This document shows, one piece after another, positions 6,490 through 16,507 of a stretch of DNA of 64,000 nucleotides (position 1 is the stretch's first letter; every line of letters begins with the position of its first letter). Below the pieces are notes generated by a model, which made no database searches, was not told where the DNA came from, and worked only from the letters and a program-made list of their open reading frames with translations. The translations under genes and the position numbers were made by a program. This DNA comes from Pseudomonadota bacterium (lineage in GTDB: Bacteria > Pseudomonadota > Gammaproteobacteria > Burkholderiales > Ferrovaceae), in contig JAJZBQ010000005.1 in the NCBI GenBank assembly GCA_021798835.1, positions 1 through 64,000 on the forward strand. The letters are read 5' to 3'.

Positions 6490-9276
6490 GTGTTACCCAA
6501 ACTCCGTAATCGTACGCTGTTGATTCTAACGTCTTCCCTGCTATCCGTGGGACTGATGAATGGTTGTAGCAAGTCCCCGACCGTCGCAGAAATGATCGCC
6601 CAAAGCCGTCAGTATCAGGCCAAGGGACAGGATTCTGCTGCCGTCATACAACTGAAGAATGCATTACAGAAACAACCCGGCAATCTTGAAGCCAGAACAT
6701 TGCTTGGAAAACTGTACTTTAATATGGGTAATTTTGCCGCGGCAGAAGACGAACTGCGTCTGGTTCTTCAAAACAGTCACGATACCGATGGTCATATTGC
6801 CATGATGCTGGGGCAGATCTATCTGGAACGCAACGAATTTCAGAAACTGTTGGACGAAATTCAACCCAATCCCGTTGCCCCCGCCGATCAACAGGCCGAA
6901 ATGCTGGTACTCCGCGGTGTTGCCAACCTCGGCACCAACAATATTCCCGAAGCAAAATCCGCCCTTGACCGCGCCCAGCAACTGGCTCCCCACCTGTTTT
7001 CTTCGCAATTGGGTCAGATCCGCCTGCTGATCGCCCAAGGGAATCTCGACAGCGCCGAACAGCAGATCAACACCATCACTACTACCTTTCCGAATAACCC
7101 GATAGGCTGGATCATCAAGGGAGATCTGGATCGGGAACGGCACCCGGATGCCGCTCTGGGAGACTATCAGAAAGCTCTGGCCGTCGATCCCAAAAATGCG
7201 CAGGCACTGGCCAGCGTAATCTCCAATTATCTGACGCATAGCAATGTCGATCAGGCAACCGTCTATGTGAATCAGTACCTCCATCTGTATCCCAATGCCA
7301 TCATGGGAAAATATTTGCAGGCCCTGATCGACTTTGCCAAAAAAAGCCCTGAAGCCGCCAGCAGCAATCTGGACCAGGCGATGAAATCGGCCCCCGACTT
7401 CATGCCAGGCGTGCTGTTGCGTGGGTTGGTATCCGCACAACTCAATCATGATGAAGAAGCGCTGAAGGACCTCAGTCGCTACGTCTCCGCCTTTCCAGCC
7501 AGTGACTACGCCCGTGTTTCCCTGGCCAGGATACAACTCAAGGCACACCAACCGGATAATGCCCTGGCCACCCTGCAACCCATGCTGGAGGGCAACCACC
7601 CTTCTCCAGAAATCGCTGCGCTGACCGCCCAGATCTACACCGAGTCTGGACATTATGACAAAGCCGCCCAGATTCTCGAACAGTCCACCCACCAATCGCC
7701 CAATAACCCTGTCCTGCTGACCCAGTTGGCCCTCACACGCCTGGCTTCCGGCCAGGATTCCCACCAGGCAATCTCGGAACTTGAACAGGCCAGCAATGCC
7801 AGCCCAACCTATCTCAATGCCGACAGCATCCTGGCCATTACCTACCTGAGCAAGAAAAATTATGCCGGAGCATTGACCGAAACACGGCGCTTGATTCAAC
7901 GAAACCCCTCTATCCCTGATTTTTACAATCTTCAGGGAGCCGCCTATCTGGGCCTGCATGATGTCGCCAATGCCCGCAAGAGTTTTCACCAGGCGCTGAC
8001 TATCAACCCACAATACATTCCCACCCAACTCAATCTGGCAGAACTGGAAATACTCGACAAGCACTTTGCCGAAGCCAAATCCGGTCTTGATCAGGTGCTT
8101 TCCGAGGACAAAAACAATCTCACCGCCATGCAATTGCTGGCCTCACTGGCAACACTACAGGGAAATGAGGCAGAACACCTCGATTGGCTCCAGAAGGCCG
8201 CTCAGGCCAACCCCGCCATCCTGTCCCCCCACGCCGAACTGGTTCGCTATCTGCTGTCCAAAAACCACCCCGATCAAGCCCTGGATCAGGCGCAGGCCTT
8301 CGTCAAGGCCAACCCCTCGCTACCCGTCGCTCAGGAACTCCTGGGTGAAACACAACTCGGGACCGGAAAAGTAGCGGATGCCGTCGGAACATTCACCAAA
8401 CTCAGCCAACTGGCCCCCAATGATCCCGGCGTCTGGGAGAGACTGGGCATCGTGAAGAACACCAACCAGGACATCCCAGGTGCCATCGCTGCGCTGAAAA
8501 AGGCGCTGTCCCTGAAACCGGATGCCATTCCCGCACTCAATCGCCTGGTGGGACTCGAACTTTCACGTAACGATGTGGCAGGTGCTACCGCTCTGGCCGA
8601 TAACTTCCAGAGCCACTACCCCAAATCCCCTGAAGGGGATGCCCTGAAAGGGGACATCCACGCCAGCCAGAAACTCTACGAACAGGCCCTGACCGATTAC
8701 GCCCGGGCGCAATCCCTGGCCAAAACCTCGTCGGTTGAACTCAAAATCGCTGCCACCCTGATACAACTCGGCAAAACCCCCGAAGCCCAGAAGCATCTGG
8801 CTCACTGGGTCAGCACCTATCCGCAGGACCTGGAAACACGCCAATATCTGGCTTCCCTGGATCTGTCCCTCCACAACGACAGCGCCGCGATGGCGCAATA
8901 CGAAATCCTCCAGAAATCCTTGCCCAATTCGCCGGACATCCTCAACAACCTCGCCTATTTATACTTTTCCGCCCACCACCCCCTGGCATTGGAAACTGCG
9001 CAGAAGGCCTATCAGTTGTCTCCCGGTAACGTCAATATTCAGGATACGCTGGGCTGGATCGAGATCCATCAAGGAAAACTCCAGGATGGCTTGGCACTGC
9101 TCAAGCAGGCTGCCGACAAGGCCCCAGAATCTGGCAGCATCCAGTACCACTATGCTGTAGCCCTGAATGAATCGGGAGATCACACGGGAGCGCGCAGCGT
9201 TCTGGAAAAACTGCTCCATGCCAATCTCTCGTTTCCGGAAAAACCCAACGCCGAGACATTGCTACGAACATTGTGA
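6490..9276 (+). CDS. prsT: XrtA/PEP-CTERM system TPR-repeat lipoprotein PrsT
   Basis: 928 residues. Begins with a lipoprotein signal peptide (LLILTSSLLSVGLMNGC, lipid-modified Cys26) and then consists almost entirely of tandem tetratricopeptide repeats (for example AIVQLKNAL-type and YDKAAQILEQ units), ending in DTLGWIEIHQGKLQDGLALL. Length and layout match the PEP-CTERM system TPR lipoprotein family, which is thought to scaffold polysaccharide or PEP-CTERM protein export in the envelope. The start is GTG 6490 with AAGGGG eight bases upstream. It is the only gene between the disrupted region and the EAL gene. Family assignment is firm; mechanism is inferred. Confidence 0.9.
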   Translation: MLPKLRNRTLLILTSSLLSVGLMNGCSKSPTVAEMIAQSRQYQAKGQDSAAVIQLKNALQKQPGNLEARTLLGKLYFNMGNFAAAEDELRLVLQNSHDTDGHIAMMLGQIYLERNEFQKLLDEIQPNPVAPADQQAEMLVLRGVANLGTNNIPEAKSALDRAQQLAPHLFSSQLGQIRLLIAQGNLDSAEQQINTITTTFPNNPIGWIIKGDLDRERHPDAALGDYQKALAVDPKNAQALASVISNYLTHSNVDQATVYVNQYLHLYPNAIMGKYLQALIDFAKKSPEAASSNLDQAMKSAPDFMPGVLLRGLVSAQLNHDEEALKDLSRYVSAFPASDYARVSLARIQLKAHQPDNALATLQPMLEGNHPSPEIAALTAQIYTESGHYDKAAQILEQSTHQSPNNPVLLTQLALTRLASGQDSHQAISELEQASNASPTYLNADSILAITYLSKKNYAGALTETRRLIQRNPSIPDFYNLQGAAYLGLHDVANARKSFHQALTINPQYIPTQLNLAELEILDKHFAEAKSGLDQVLSEDKNNLTAMQLLASLATLQGNEAEHLDWLQKAAQANPAILSPHAELVRYLLSKNHPDQALDQAQAFVKANPSLPVAQELLGETQLGTGKVADAVGTFTKLSQLAPNDPGVWERLGIVKNTNQDIPGAIAALKKALSLKPDAIPALNRLVGLELSRNDVAGATALADNFQSHYPKSPEGDALKGDIHASQKLYEQALTDYARAQSLAKTSSVELKIAATLIQLGKTPEAQKHLAHWVSTYPQDLETRQYLASLDLSLHNDSAAMAQYEILQKSLPNSPDILNNLAYLYFSAHHPLALETAQKAYQLSPGNVNIQDTLGWIEIHQGKLQDGLALLKQAADKAPESGSIQYHYAVALNESGDHTGARSVLEKLLHANLSFPEKPNAETLLRTL

Positions 9277-9280
9277 CGGT

Positions 9281-9310
9281 TTGGACACAATATAAACACT
9301 AGTGTAAGAT
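9281..9310 (+). promoter_or_regulatory. Candidate promoter upstream of the EAL gene
   Basis: TTGGAC (9281-9286), 18-base spacer, TAAGAT (9305-9310). It begins immediately after the prsT stop codon and would give a leader of about 130 bases before the EAL start at 9450. Confidence 0.45.
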
Positions 9311-9377
9311 TCTAGACAGGTGATTCCAGAATCAATCCATCCGGGGGTGTTCATCGCCTCTGAACATGAAGGGGATG

Positions 9378-9413
9378 GTCGGTTGGCAATGCGGTTCTGC
9401 CAACCTTTCCGAC
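9378..9413 (+). other. Leader hairpin upstream of the EAL gene
   Basis: GGTTGGCA (9381-9388) pairs with TGCCAACC (9398-9405), and flanking GTC/GAC can extend the stem. It lies in the presumed 5' untranslated leader of a c-di-GMP hydrolase. I see no c-di-GMP riboswitch consensus in it. Could be a weak attenuator or chance. Confidence 0.3.
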
Positions 9414-9449
9414 TGGTTTTGCTGGCCGCTCATTCTTTGGGAAGTCTAG

Positions 9450-11477
9450 ATGACCGCACAACCGTTTCCTCCGTGTTCATGCTCCTCCCCCTTCGGTCAC
9501 GATGCCGACCGGTGTTTGTCCCTGGTACACCCCCATCTGGATGACATCACAGAAAAATTCCTGGGTATGCTTGAAGCGGAAATGGCCGAACACACCGATC
9601 TCAAGGAAATCCTCAATAGCCTGTCCGCCTCCGAACTCATTTTTGCAAGAGCCTACCAAAAGAAGCATCTTCACCATATTTTTAGCGCAGCAGTAACTCC
9701 CCTCACCCTGACAGCCTGGGCCAAACGCATGGGGCGCACGCTGTCCCTGATCGGGGCCCCGCCATCGTGGATCACCCACCGCATGAGCATCTACTGGGAG
9801 ATATTCCGAACCTTTCTGAACTCCCTTGATCTGGATGCTCTACAAAAACACAACATCATGCGCATCAGCGCTGCGCGCCTGTTGCTGGATACAGAAACCC
9901 AACTGGATGCTGCGCAGAATGTGATGGATGACTACCATCGCGTAACCGCTCAGCAGGCGATCCCTTCCAATATCTCCGGCAGCCTGACTCCGGCCTGCCT
10001 GACAACATTGCCCGGCATACTCTCCTGTCACCTCATCATTCCCAGTTATCAGGGAATGTTCCTTGTCAACGATGGGGCGGGGGCTTACGCTGCCAGCCTC
10101 GGCAAACTGCTGTCCGCCGTCGAATCCCCGCCTTCTCTGGATCAACGCAGCCCTCTGGGTCGCGGCATGATCTCTACGGCCTGGTACTCTGGAAACATTC
10201 AAATTTCCCACGCCTACCAGAAAGAACCGCATATGCAACCCTGGCGCACCTCCACCGGGCAGCGCGGCATTCACAGTGCCGTGGCCTTGCCCATACGCCG
10301 GAATCATGAAATCGACTTCATCCTGCTGCTGACAGGCCGCTACCCCCATCAATTTTCCGCACGCTGGATGCAAACTTTTTTGCTGTCCCTGCAAAATCGC
10401 TGGCATGCGCCCCTACTCCCCTCCTCGCCCCCCTCGCCTTCAACCGATTCCCCTAGTAAAAACGGTCTCTACCGGCGTTTGTTATATACCAATAGCCTCC
10501 GCATGTTCTATCAACCCGTGGTTGACCTGCACACTGGAACTGTAGTCAAGGTCGAAGCACTGGCACGCCTGGTGGATAACCAGGAAAAACTGATCACTCC
10601 CGACCTGTTTCTTGAGAACATGAGCTACAGCGATCTGACCTCCCTTTTTCTGAACGGATTGGAACAAGCCTTTCAGTTTCTCGCGCGTAGCCGCGCTCAG
10701 GGAAAAAACTGGGAGTTGGCCATCAATCTGCCGCCCTGCGTCCTGATACAACCCAAGTGTGCCGAATGGATCAGTGATATTCTGTGCCGCTACCATTTCT
10801 CACCCTCCGTGCTCACGCTGGAACTTCTGGAAAACCAGGAATTCGACAGCCTCAAATCGCACGATGCGATGCACGTTCTGAGCGATCTGGGTATCAAACT
10901 CGCCATCGATGATCTGGGTTCCGGCTACAGCAGTTTGCGACGCTTCCACGACTACCCCTTCGATATCATCAAGGTGGATAAATCGATCACGCTGAATATC
11001 CCCACTTCCCCCATCAAAACGCTGAAACTGATTCATACCCTGATCCGCATCGGTACTGACTTTGACCTGATGATCATCGCCGAAGGACTGGAAAGCAAAT
11101 CCATCATTGAAGCCGTTGTCCAACTGGGTTCCCGATTTGGTCAAGGCTATGGGTTATCACATCCACTGGCGGAGGAGGCGATGCTGGGATTCACAACCCA
11201 GCACTTCACTCCTTTCAGCACCGGACACGGCATCCATTCTACCCTGGGGGCATTGGCCTATCACTGGCGCCATATCCAGAGTCACGGGGACCCGTTTCAA
11301 ATCCTCCCGGAACGGGTCCAGCCATTACGGAATTTTTTAGCACAACAATCTCTCAACGTTGATGAACCCCAACGATTGCTCGACAAACTGTTACAGGCCA
11401 CCAACCTGACCGACTATCACCAGCCATGCCAAGCGTTACAATGCTGGCTGCTAACATTACTGCAAAAAAACCCCTAA
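9450..11477 (+). CDS. EAL-domain c-di-GMP phosphodiesterase with N-terminal globin-like and GAF-like sensor regions
   Basis: 675 residues with no membrane segment. Residues about 30-170 are helical and contain RMGRTLSLIGAPPSWITHRM, which resembles the F-G helix turn of globin-coupled sensors, but the position of the haem-binding His is a Leu (about 98). The middle (about 180-330) looks like a GAF fold. Residues from about 350 form a full EAL domain: FYQPVVDL, VEALARL, NLPP, ELLENQ, DDLGSGYSSL, KVDKS, EGLES, QGYGLSHP. All metal and catalytic motifs appear intact, so it should hydrolyse c-di-GMP; there is no GGDEF. GGGAAG precedes the ATG. Lying within the exopolysaccharide block, it probably tunes polymer synthesis. 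Confidence 0.85.
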   Translation: MTAQPFPPCSCSSPFGHDADRCLSLVHPHLDDITEKFLGMLEAEMAEHTDLKEILNSLSASELIFARAYQKKHLHHIFSAAVTPLTLTAWAKRMGRTLSLIGAPPSWITHRMSIYWEIFRTFLNSLDLDALQKHNIMRISAARLLLDTETQLDAAQNVMDDYHRVTAQQAIPSNISGSLTPACLTTLPGILSCHLIIPSYQGMFLVNDGAGAYAASLGKLLSAVESPPSLDQRSPLGRGMISTAWYSGNIQISHAYQKEPHMQPWRTSTGQRGIHSAVALPIRRNHEIDFILLLTGRYPHQFSARWMQTFLLSLQNRWHAPLLPSSPPSPSTDSPSKNGLYRRLLYTNSLRMFYQPVVDLHTGTVVKVEALARLVDNQEKLITPDLFLENMSYSDLTSLFLNGLEQAFQFLARSRAQGKNWELAINLPPCVLIQPKCAEWISDILCRYHFSPSVLTLELLENQEFDSLKSHDAMHVLSDLGIKLAIDDLGSGYSSLRRFHDYPFDIIKVDKSITLNIPTSPIKTLKLIHTLIRIGTDFDLMIIAEGLESKSIIEAVVQLGSRFGQGYGLSHPLAEEAMLGFTTQHFTPFSTGHGIHSTLGALAYHWRHIQSHGDPFQILPERVQPLRNFLAQQSLNVDEPQRLLDKLLQATNLTDYHQPCQALQCWLLTLLQKNP

Positions 11478-11488
11478 TACCCTTCGCC

Positions 11489-12442
11489 ATGAACCTTGGT
11501 CTCCCGCTGCGCTTCATCAATACGTTGCTCTCCCCCTCCGGGAAAGCCGCACGCCTGTCCATCCTGATCTATCATCGTGTACTGGACATCCCGGACCCCC
11601 TATTCCCCGGCGAAGTGGATGCCTTGCGATTTGACGAACAACTCACCGCCCTACGACAAACTTTTCAGTTCCTGCCACTGTCCGAAGCCATCCAGCGTCT
11701 GCGCGACCATTCCCTTCCAGCACGCAGCGCCTGTATCACTTTTGATGATGGGTATGCCGATAACGCGACGATTGCCCTCCCCTTGCTCCTGAAACACCAG
11801 ATTCCCGCCACCTTCTTCATTGCATCCGGCTATCTCAACGGAGGTTGCATGTTCAATGACCGGGTCGCCCATCTGGTCCGCCAGTCCGGCGATTCCCTGG
11901 ATCTGCAATGGCTGGATCTGGGTATTCTGTCATTGACCACCCTGGCATCCCGACGGCAAGCCTTTGCCACCCTCATCAATCAGATCAAGTATCGCCCACC
12001 GGAGGCGCGACGCAGCATACTGGACCGTCTGGAATCCGAATCCGCCATCAGCCCCCCCACACACCTGATGATGACCGCTGAACAATTACTCCAACTGGAT
12101 GGGGCCGGAATGGAACTGGGTGGACACACCGTCAACCACCCCATTCTGGCCTCCCTGAACCCGGATGACGCACGCCACGAAATCGAAGAAAACCGCGATT
12201 ATCTGACCCAATTGACGGGGAAACGCCCACAGGTCTTCGCCTATCCCAACGGAAAATTGGGGCAGGATTACCACCCACTCCATGCCAACCTGGTCAAAGA
12301 AGCGGGTTATCAGGGTGCCGTCGCCACCGATGCCGGTGTCTCCACCCGGCACAGTGACCCGTACCATCTGCCCCGTTTCACGCCTTGGGATCAAAACATT
12401 CGACGCTTTACCCTGCGCATGACGCGCAATCTCTATGGCTGA
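11489..12442 (+). CDS. Polysaccharide deacetylase (NodB/CE4 family)
   Basis: 317 residues. CE4 motifs are visible: TFDDGYADN (motif 1, metal-binding Asp pair), GGHTVNHPILA (motif 2, HxxxH) and VFAYPNGK (motif 3). Family members remove N-acetyl groups from chitooligosaccharides, peptidoglycan or exopolysaccharide. The ATG at 11489 (MNLGLPLRF) is preferred over an in-frame ATG at 11426 inside the EAL gene, because the domain starts soon after it. No convincing signal peptide. The position beside EAL and TviB/TviC genes points to modification of the secreted polymer. Confidence 0.85.
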   Translation: MNLGLPLRFINTLLSPSGKAARLSILIYHRVLDIPDPLFPGEVDALRFDEQLTALRQTFQFLPLSEAIQRLRDHSLPARSACITFDDGYADNATIALPLLLKHQIPATFFIASGYLNGGCMFNDRVAHLVRQSGDSLDLQWLDLGILSLTTLASRRQAFATLINQIKYRPPEARRSILDRLESESAISPPTHLMMTAEQLLQLDGAGMELGGHTVNHPILASLNPDDARHEIEENRDYLTQLTGKRPQVFAYPNGKLGQDYHPLHANLVKEAGYQGAVATDAGVSTRHSDPYHLPRFTPWDQNIRRFTLRMTRNLYG

Positions 12443-12454
12443 CCGTAGACTACT

Positions 12455-14035
12455 TCAATGACGTACCGCACTCGCCCGCTTCAACCCATAAACCAGGGGA
12501 ATAAAAGCCAGGGCCAGACACGACAGAATCCGAAAATTATCCATAAAGGACAGTGCACTCGCCTGCTGTATCAAAGTCTGGTAGAGCAGGGCATAAGACA
12601 CTGAGCCATCACTGTTCAAGGGGAGCACGGGTAACATCCCAGACAACCATTGCGTGGTCGTTGCCGACAATGCACTCAGATGACCGACCAAGTCTGCCTG
12701 ATGCTGCTGCTCTCCGCGTACCAGCCAACTCTGCACCAGTGAAATACCAAAACTCCCCCCCAGATTTCGCGACAGATTGATGATCGCCGAGGCATTGCTA
12801 CTCTTTTCCGGGGATAGCCAGGCATAAGCAGTCGTATTGATGGGGACAAACAGAAACCCCAACCCGATACCCTGCAAAATCCGAATTGCCGCAAAGGTCA
12901 CATAGTCCGTCTGCAGGTTGGTGTGAGAAAAGAGATACAGGCCCACCCCATTGCACAGCAGCCCAAAAACGATCAGATGCCGGACATCCACCTTGTTGAT
13001 CACCCACCCCACAAAAGGCAACACCATCAGGACCGTCATGGCCCCTGGGGACAGTACCAGTCCCGCATCCGTCGCCGAATAACCCATCAGGGTCTGCACC
13101 AGTAGCGGAATCAGCACGGTACTCCCAAACAGGACGAAACCGACGAGAAACATGAGAATGTTGCTGAACAGAAAATTACGCTCCTTGAGCAACAGTACAT
13201 CCACCATCGGGTAACGCTGCCGACTCTCCCATAATGGCAGGATGACCAGTGAAACCACCGACAAGGTTGTCAGCAACACGATGAAGGAAGACGAAAACCA
13301 GTCATCCTGCTCCCCTCGATCCAGTACCACCTGCAGACAGCCAAAACCAACAGCCAGCAGCACAAAGCCAATCCAGTCAATTTTTAATCCATCGCGCCGA
13401 AAGCGCTCGGAAGTTTCCCTGAAAGCCGGCGGATCCGACAGCACCATGCTGGACAAATACAACGAGAGCAACCCCACCGGAACATTGATCAGGAAAATCC
13501 AGCGCCAGGAGAAGGTATCCGTAATCCACCCCCCGATGGTGGGGCCAATGGCCGGAGCCAGCACCGTAGTAATGCCGTACACCGCATAAGCCATCCCGCG
13601 CTTGGATACCGGAAAACTGTCCATCAGGATAGCCTGTGAACTGGGTTGTAGTCCTCCCCCTCCAATTCCCTGGACAATACGGCACAAGATCAATACCGAC
13701 AAATTGGGGGCCAATCCGCACAGCAAGGAACTTGCCGAAAACAAGGCCACACAGAAAAGGTAAAATCGCCGCCGCCCAAACATCGTCGATAACCAGCCAC
13801 TCATGGGCAATACAATGGCATTCGAAACCATGTAAGAGGTCAGCACCCAGACCGATTCATCCTCTGTCACCGACATGTCGCCCGCGATGTGACGCAACGC
13901 CACATTGGCAATGGAAATATCCAGCACTTCCATAAAGGTGGTCAGCGCCACAGTCACGGCAACCAGCCAGGGATTAATCTGGTTCCCCCGGACATCACGC
14001 GGAGGATAATAAGTGGTATCGACAGCAACGCTCAT
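12455..14035 (-). CDS. DHA2-family MFS efflux transporter (EmrB/QacA type)
   Basis: 526 residues from the preferred start at 14035 (GGAGA about 10 bases upstream; an in-frame start at 14125 would add 30 non-membrane residues). Fourteen transmembrane helices are expected. Family motifs include LDISIANVALRHIAGDM in helix 1 (motif D1), SGWLSTMFGRRRFYL (motif A) and GIGGGGLQPSSQAIL (motif C-like). Such proteins export drugs or small molecules by proton antiport. No adjacent EmrA-type adaptor is present. It is transcribed away from tviB. It could be accessory to polymer precursor export, but this is not shown. Confidence 0.87.
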   Translation of the reverse strand: MSVAVDTTYYPPRDVRGNQINPWLVAVTVALTTFMEVLDISIANVALRHIAGDMSVTEDESVWVLTSYMVSNAIVLPMSGWLSTMFGRRRFYLFCVALFSASSLLCGLAPNLSVLILCRIVQGIGGGGLQPSSQAILMDSFPVSKRGMAYAVYGITTVLAPAIGPTIGGWITDTFSWRWIFLINVPVGLLSLYLSSMVLSDPPAFRETSERFRRDGLKIDWIGFVLLAVGFGCLQVVLDRGEQDDWFSSSFIVLLTTLSVVSLVILPLWESRQRYPMVDVLLLKERNFLFSNILMFLVGFVLFGSTVLIPLLVQTLMGYSATDAGLVLSPGAMTVLMVLPFVGWVINKVDVRHLIVFGLLCNGVGLYLFSHTNLQTDYVTFAAIRILQGIGLGFLFVPINTTAYAWLSPEKSSNASAIINLSRNLGGSFGISLVQSWLVRGEQQHQADLVGHLSALSATTTQWLSGMLPVLPLNSDGSVSYALLYQTLIQQASALSFMDNFRILSCLALAFIPLVYGLKRASAVRH

Positions 14036-14168
14036 TCTGATACAATCTCCGCGAACTGGTCTGAAAGCCTTAACGATATTGTCGCTAACGCTATCACAAT
14101 TTGCCACCGAAGGGTTTTCTTGCACTTTCCCGTCTCAACTGTTTACCGGATCAAACTAAGGAAGAAAC

Positions 14169-15464
14169 ATGTCGACCACCACTTACGAACGCATCGTCTC
14201 CGTCGTCGGACTGGGTTATGTTGGACTCCCGGTTGCCGTAGCTTTTGGAAAAATCAGGAAAACCATCGGGTTTGACATCAATTCCAAGAGAATAGAAGAA
14301 TTGAAAGCGGGTCATGACCGGACCGGGGAAGTTGAACCCGGCGACCTGAAATTGGCGCAAGTGCTCTATACCGACCAGATCCATGAATTAAGTCTGGCAA
14401 ACTTTCACATCGTTGCCGTTCCAACCCCGGTCAACGATGCCAACCAGCCTGACCTGACTCCCGTTCTGCGGGCTTCGGAAACCGTCGGAAAAGCCCTGAA
14501 AGCCGGGGATATCGTGGTCTATGAGTCCACCGTCTACCCAGGTGTCACCGAAGAAGAATGTGTCCCCATCCTCGAAGCCCAGTCCGGGCTGGTCTGTGGT
14601 CGTGACTTCAAGGTCGGGTACAGCCCCGAGCGCATCAACCCCGGAGACAAGGAACATACCTTCACCAAGATCAAGAAAGTCGTGTCCGGTCAGGATCGCG
14701 AAACCTGTGAAATCGTGGCACAGGTCTATGAGTCCGTGGTCACCGCTGGCGTACACCGGGCCTCGTCCATCAAGGTGGCCGAAGCCGCCAAAGTGATTGA
14801 GAACACCCAGCGCGACTTGAACATCGCCTTGATGAACGAACTGGCACTGATCTTCGACCTGATGGACATCGATACCCATGACATCCTGGAAGCCGCAGGA
14901 ACCAAGTGGAATTTTCTGCGCTTCACTCCCGGCCTGGTCGGTGGACATTGTATCGGCGTGGACCCCTACTATCTGACTCATAAAGCCGAAAAACTCGGTT
15001 ATATTCCCCAGGTCATCCTGTCCGGCCGACGCATCAACAATGACATGGGGAAATTCATTGCCCAGCGCTGCATCAAAGAAATGATCCATGCGGGTCACAT
15101 GGTGGCTGGCAGCCGCGTCACCGTGCTGGGGTTGACATTCAAGGAAAACTGTCCGGATTTGCGCAACTCAAAGGTCATCGACATCATCCGTCACCTGCAG
15201 GACTATGGCATCGACGTTCAGGTTCACGATCCACTGGCCGACTCTGAAGAAGCCCAGCATGAATATGGCGTAACACTCACCCCCAGCGCCGCATTGAAGC
15301 CAGCCCAGGCCGTGGTTCTGGCTGTGGCTCACGACGCCTATCGGCAGATGACACCCGAGAATATCCTGGCCCTCATGGGAGATGCCCCTGTGCTCATCGA
15401 TGTCAAATCCCTGTTCAAGGCCGAAGACTTCGCTCACACCTCCCTGCGCCTGTGGCGGCTGTAA
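14169..15464 (+). CDS. tviB: UDP-N-acetylglucosamine 6-dehydrogenase (TviB/WbpA type)
   Basis: 431 residues. NAD-binding [14 protein letters not shown] at residue 14, [16 protein letters not shown] near residue 118, and the catalytic Cys261 in [12 protein letters not shown]. These identify the UDP-GlcNAc-type rather than the UDP-Glc-type dehydrogenase (reaction: UDP-GlcNAc to UDP-GlcNAcA with two NAD+). AAGGAAG lies 6-7 bases before the ATG. The stop is 2 bases before the epimerase start, and the pair tviB-tviC supplies aminosugar uronic acid precursors for the exopolysaccharide. Confidence 0.92.
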   Translation: MSTTTYERIVSVVGLGYVGLPVAVAFGKIRKTIGFDINSKRIEELKAGHDRTGEVEPGDLKLAQVLYTDQIHELSLANFHIVAVPTPVNDANQPDLTPVLRASETVGKALKAGDIVVYESTVYPGVTEEECVPILEAQSGLVCGRDFKVGYSPERINPGDKEHTFTKIKKVVSGQDRETCEIVAQVYESVVTAGVHRASSIKVAEAAKVIENTQRDLNIALMNELALIFDLMDIDTHDILEAAGTKWNFLRFTPGLVGGHCIGVDPYYLTHKAEKLGYIPQVILSGRRINNDMGKFIAQRCIKEMIHAGHMVAGSRVTVLGLTFKENCPDLRNSKVIDIIRHLQDYGIDVQVHDPLADSEEAQHEYGVTLTPSAALKPAQAVVLAVAHDAYRQMTPENILALMGDAPVLIDVKSLFKAEDFAHTSLRLWRL

Positions 15465-15466
15465 TC

Positions 15467-16507
15467 ATGGCACAGTCCTTATCCCAGTTAAAAGAGCAAC
15501 TGCGTGCCACCCCACAACGCTGGCTGATCACCGGAGTTGCCGGATTCATCGGATCCCATCTGCTCGAAACCTTGCTGAATCTGGGGCAGGAGGTGGTGGG
15601 ACTGGACAACTTTTCCACCATCGATGGCAATAACCTGAGCCATGTAAAAATGGCAGTGGGGGAGGAGCGCTGGAGGCGCTTCGTCTTTGTCGAGGGAGAT
15701 ATCCGCCATCTCGATGACTGTCGGCGGGTGTGTCAATCCGTGGATATCGTTCTCCATCAGGCAGCACTGGGAAGCGTTCCCCGTTCCATCGAGAACCCGC
15801 TGGCCACCCACGAGAGCAACATCGATGGATTCCTGAACATGCTGATCGCGGCCAAGGATGCCGGCATAAGCCGCTTCGTTTATGCTGCTTCCAGTTCGAC
15901 CTACGGGGATCACCCCGGTCTCCCCAAGGTGGAATCGGTGATCGGTCGCCCCCTCTCTCCCTACGCCGTCACCAAATACGTCAACGAACTCTACGCCAAC
16001 GTATTTGACCGCAGTTACCATTTCAAAGCCACCGGATTGCGCTACTTCAATGTTTTTGGCCCACGCCAGAACCCCGCTGGAGCCTATGCGGCCGTCATTC
16101 CCAAATGGTTTGCCGGACTGCTGGATGGCGGCCCCATTCACATCAATGGGGATGGCGAAACCAGTCGAGACTTCTGTTTTATCGAGAATGTCATTCAAGC
16201 CAACCTGCTGGCCGCAACCACCGATAACCCGGCGGCCCAGGGCGAGATCTACAACGTCGCCTTTGGACAATCAACCAGCCTGAATCGCTTGTTTGAGATG
16301 ATCCGTACCCTGGTCGCCCGTGTCCACCCCCATTGTCAGGACATCACCCCCATTTATCGCCCTTTCCGCCCGGGAGATGTTCGTCATTCCCTGGCCAGCA
16401 TCGAAAAAGCGCAAAGCCTGTTGAATTATGCCCCGGAATTTGACGTGCAACAGGGACTGGCTATCGCTGCCGACTGGTATTTGCAAACACACCGTGGTAC
16501 TCCATGA
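15467..16507 (+). CDS. tviC: UDP-N-acetylglucosaminuronate C4 epimerase (TviC/WbpP type)
   Basis: 346-residue extended short-chain dehydrogenase. Rossmann motif [12 protein letters not shown], catalytic Ser/Thr in [10 protein letters not shown], and YAVTKYVNE carrying YxxxK. Acts after TviB to give the UDP-GalNAcA-type sugar. The ATG at 15467 is chosen (2-base gap from tviB) rather than the upstream in-frame start inside tviB. The stop overlaps the following decarboxylase start (ATGA), so the four genes from tviB to the amidotransferase form one tightly packed operon. Confidence 0.9.
   Translation: MAQSLSQLKEQLRATPQRWLITGVAGFIGSHLLETLLNLGQEVVGLDNFSTIDGNNLSHVKMAVGEERWRRFVFVEGDIRHLDDCRRVCQSVDIVLHQAALGSVPRSIENPLATHESNIDGFLNMLIAAKDAGISRFVYAASSSTYGDHPGLPKVESVIGRPLSPYAVTKYVNELYANVFDRSYHFKATGLRYFNVFGPRQNPAGAYAAVIPKWFAGLLDGGPIHINGDGETSRDFCFIENVIQANLLAATTDNPAAQGEIYNVAFGQSTSLNRLFEMIRTLVARVHPHCQDITPIYRPFRPGDVRHSLASIEKAQSLLNYAPEFDVQQGLAIAADWYLQTHRGTP

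Noticed and set aside
6664..8133. A 489-codon open frame antisense to prsT
   Set aside because: The TPR gene on the other strand is full length with a lipoprotein signal and repeats; the antisense frame has no recognisable domain.
9311..9449. A c-di-GMP riboswitch upstream of the EAL gene
   Set aside because: The leader has a hairpin but lacks the conserved joining sequences and tetraloop-receptor elements of known c-di-GMP aptamers.
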